Shown: in pieces, positions 61,560 through 64,000 of the stretch
Position numbering within the stretch: the first letter of the stretch is position 1
Layout: each line of letters starts with the position of its first letter
Assembly (NCBI GenBank): GCA_022579005.1
Contig: MU401515.1
Location: 124,001-188,000, forward strand
Length of the DNA: 64,000 nt
Direction of reading: 5' to 3'
Source of the DNA: Poronia punctata
Taxonomy: Eukaryota > Ascomycota > Sordariomycetes > Xylariales > Xylariaceae
Position numbers and translations under genes: made by a program
Notes under the pieces: generated by a model
Databases searched by the model: none
What the model saw: only the letters and a program-made list of their open reading frames with translations
Told to the model about the DNA's origin: nothing

Positions 61560-64000
61560 GCTTAGCTAGGGTTTAATTAAAAAAAATTTAACTTTAGTTA
61601 AGCTTTAATAAAAAAGGTATAGACCTATATATTAAAAGCTAGTATATATAAAAGTATATATATTTTTTAAGCAGTATATAAAAAGGTTTTTATAAAAATA
61701 GCAAGTTTATATATGCTACGTATATATAAATAACTTAAATATAAGTATAAATGTTAATTTATTATAAATATATATAATTAATATATAAAACTTATAATAA
61801 TATAAATTATTTTATAATTATAATATTTTTAATTTATATATAAAATTAAAATATATATTTATATATATATTAAGTTAAATAGTAAGTAACTATTAAGTTT
61901 ATATATGCAAGGCAAAATATTAAAGTTAACATATATAAAGCATATGCTTAAACTAGTAAAATTTACTTATATAAAAAAAAATTTTTTTATATACTTTTTA
62001 AATTTCTTTTTTTTTTTATAATAACTAACATATAACTATAAGTTTAATTTTTTTTTTTTTATTTAATTAAAATATGCTTTTAATATATATAGCATATATA
62101 TATATATTATATATATGCATATATAGCATATACTAAAGCTATATGCTATAAATATAGTAAATTTATATATATAAAAAAAATTTTTTAGTATATGCTAACT
62201 ATATATAGTAAAAAGGCTGTTTTTATACTATATATATTTTATTATTTTATTATTTTTTATATTATATTTAATATTTATATAATATATATATAATATACTT
62301 TTAGCATTTATATAGTATTTATATAGTATTTGCTTAGTATGTTTATTAATAAAAACAAATATATTAACTTATAAGTATTAAAAGCTTAAAACTTGTTAAA
62401 GTATAAGTATTATTATAATAAGTATATACTTTTTATATAATATATATATATACAGCATATATTGCTAATATAATATTTATAAGCTTAATTTTTAATAATA
62501 ATAAAGCGTAGTTTAACTAGGTTTTAAGTATAACCTTTTTTTAACTTATATTTTATTTTTGCTAATTATAAGTTTAGCTTATATTGCTAACTAAAGTAGC
62601 TGCTAAAATAAAGCTTACTTTTTATTATATATATACTAAAGTTATATTAACTTTATTTTAGCTATTTAAATCTTAGCGTATAATATTAGTATATATTTAT
62701 TATTAATATATTATTAGCATATATTAACTATATTGTTTTGCTAAACTAAGCTTTTAACTTTTTAGTTAAGCTTTTTAAGCTATATAATTATATATAAAAA
62801 GTTTTTTTTTTATATTTAATATATATTAACTATATAAAGTTATAATATTATTATTTAAAGCAGTACTATATATAAAGTAATTTATACTAATAAATTAAAA
62901 GTATATATATAGCTTACTTTTTATATATGCTACTATATATTAATTTATAAAGCTTTATTAATATATTTAAAATATATATATTAGTATATATAAATAATAT
63001 ATAATAAAGCATATAATTTATATATGCTAACTATTTAATAAGTGCTAACTTAAACTTAGTAAATATAACTATTTAAAAATAGCTTTTTAGTACTAAATAA
63101 GTTTTTAAAGCATATAGTTTGCTTATAGCTAATATATGCTTTATTAATATACTTAAAAAATAGGTTTTAACTTATAAATAATATAATACTTATTATGTTT
63201 AAAAGCTTTAATATATTTACTATATAATATTAATATATAATATATATGCTAATAATATATTAAAAATATAAGCAAAACGTTTTTAATTAATAAGTATATA
63301 ATAAAACTTAAATAACTTATATATATATTATAACTACTTAATATATATTATTAATATATTAATAATATATAGCTAAAAAAAACTTAGCTTTTGTTAAAAA
63401 GTATAAAACTTAATTTTATTATATAAGTAAATTATATATTGTTTATATACTAACTAGCTTTATTTTATTTTTTTTATTTTACTTTTATTTACTATACTAT
63501 TTAAGCTAATTTAGCATTTTTTAAATATTAAGTTTATAAACGCTTAGCAAATACTAAAAAAGTACTTTTTATTATTAATTTTTTAAAACGTTTATTACTA
63601 ATTTTGCTTTAAATACTATTATTATTATTATTACCTCTTAATTTTTTATTTTTTGCTTTATATAAAGTTAGCTTATGCTAGCTTAATAGTTTTTATTTAT
63701 TTTTTTTTAACTTGCTTAAATTACTTAAAAACTTTTAAAATATACTTTTTTTACGTTTATTTAAAACTTTTATATTTACTAGCTTTTTTATTTTATTTTT
63801 ACTTTTATTTTTACCCTTGCTTTCGCCTTTACCCTTGCCCTTGCTTTTACTTTTACTTTTGCCTTTACCTTTGCCCTTGCTTATACTTAGGCTAGTATAT
63901 ACTTTTAATACGTTTATAGTATATACTATAAGTTAAATATTATGCTTTTAGTTTTAAAAAGCTATAAATATAATTGCTAATATTAATAATAATAAAGAAA
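61560..64000. repeat. Extremely AT-rich, RIP-like degenerate block (continues beyond the window)
   Basis: From about 61560 the sequence is almost wholly A and T, mostly TATATA, TTTAAA and AAGCTT-like words, with scattered isolated G and C (AGC, GCT, AGT, ACT, GCA). CpG is very rare. Stop codons crowd all frames until a short open stretch near the end. Such blocks in Pezizomycotina normally arise by repeat-induced point mutation of old transposable elements and form heterochromatin. I cannot recognise the original element. The change of composition is abrupt, within about 50 bases. Confidence 0.85.
63797..63889. repeat. Degenerate hexanucleotide tandem array, consensus CYYTTR
   Basis: About fifteen consecutive six-base units fit the pattern C/T-C/T-C/T-T-T-A/G, for example CCCTTG, CTTTTA, CCTTTA and CCTTTG, in strict period six (one unit, TTTCG-bearing, and the edge units deviate). 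The units differ almost only by C/T or G/A transitions. Because the period is six, one frame translates to alternating Phe/Leu/Pro and Tyr/Cys; that open frame (63653-63895) is a by-product of the repeat, not a gene. Confidence 0.8.

Noticed and set aside
63653..63895. 80-codon open frame in the AT-rich block
   Set aside because: It is a translation of the AT-rich DNA and the period-six repeat (alternating Phe/Leu/Pro and Tyr/Cys), not a gene.
61560..64000. AT-rich end considered as a telomere, centromere or mitochondrial insertion
   Set aside because: No TTAGGG/CCCTAA repeats and no recognisable mitochondrial genes. A centromere cannot be excluded, but the block is too short here to support one, so a RIP-like AT isochore is the simplest reading.

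Overview
The window is nuclear DNA of a filamentous ascomycete, most likely a Sordariomycete. The evidence is short introns (about 50-200 bp) with GT..AG ends and CTRAC/CTAAC branch sites, a conserved Fus3/Pmk1-type MAP kinase with a TEY loop, a Zn2Cys6 / fungal_trans_2 regulator, a FIG1-type membrane protein, a rhodopsin-like fungal membrane protein, and an A-T-R NRPS-like reductase. The genus is not determined. Genes are islands of about 50-58% G+C by eye, separated by long, lower-GC intergenic stretches rich in TACCTA/TAGGTA tetranucleotides. From about 61.56 kb to the end the DNA becomes an extremely A+T-rich block that looks like a RIP-degraded isochore.

Layout. 0.7-2.9 kb (+): Zn2Cys6 transcription factor. 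4.0-4.5 kb (-): small single-pass membrane protein. 6.6-9.5 kb (+): SEC24 (COPII coat). 12.9-14.1 kb (+): FUS3/KSS1-class MAPK. 15.6-17.5 kb (+) and 18.2-21.6 kb (-): a convergent pair, a cystathionine-gamma-synthase-like PLP enzyme and an A-T-R NRPS-like carboxylate reductase. 21.6-28.9 kb: no recognisable gene. 28.9-30.7 kb (-): mitochondrial dihydrolipoamide dehydrogenase. 31.3-34.0 kb (-): nucleolar MIF4G protein SGD1/NOM1. 34.8-35.3 kb (+): SRP14. 36.8-37.8 kb (+): short-chain dehydrogenase. 38.8-40.3 kb (-): bicovalent-flavin (BBE-type) oxidase. 44.6-45.6 kb (+): FIG1. 47.4-47.6 kb: a TA-flanked MITE. 48.1-49.6 kb (+): rhodopsin-like membrane protein. 52.8-55.1 kb (+): DHA2-type MFS transporter. 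55.5-57.4 kb (-): cytochrome P450. 58.7-60.5 kb (+): divergent protein kinase with an acidic tail.

The left and middle thirds are mostly conserved housekeeping or signalling genes (secretion, MAPK, pyruvate/2-oxoacid dehydrogenase E3, ribosome biogenesis, SRP). The right third is accessory in character (oxidoreductases, MFS, P450, variable kinase, MITE, AT-rich block). The most plausible small metabolic unit is the PLP enzyme/NRPS-like pair; the MFS/P450 pair is another possibility. I rebuilt exon structures by hand from splice signals, reading-frame phase and family similarity. Where phases do not close (P450 exon 2/3, rhodopsin-like exon 1/2, kinase exon 3/4) I say so. No CRISPR array, telomere repeat or convincing tRNA/rRNA gene was seen.
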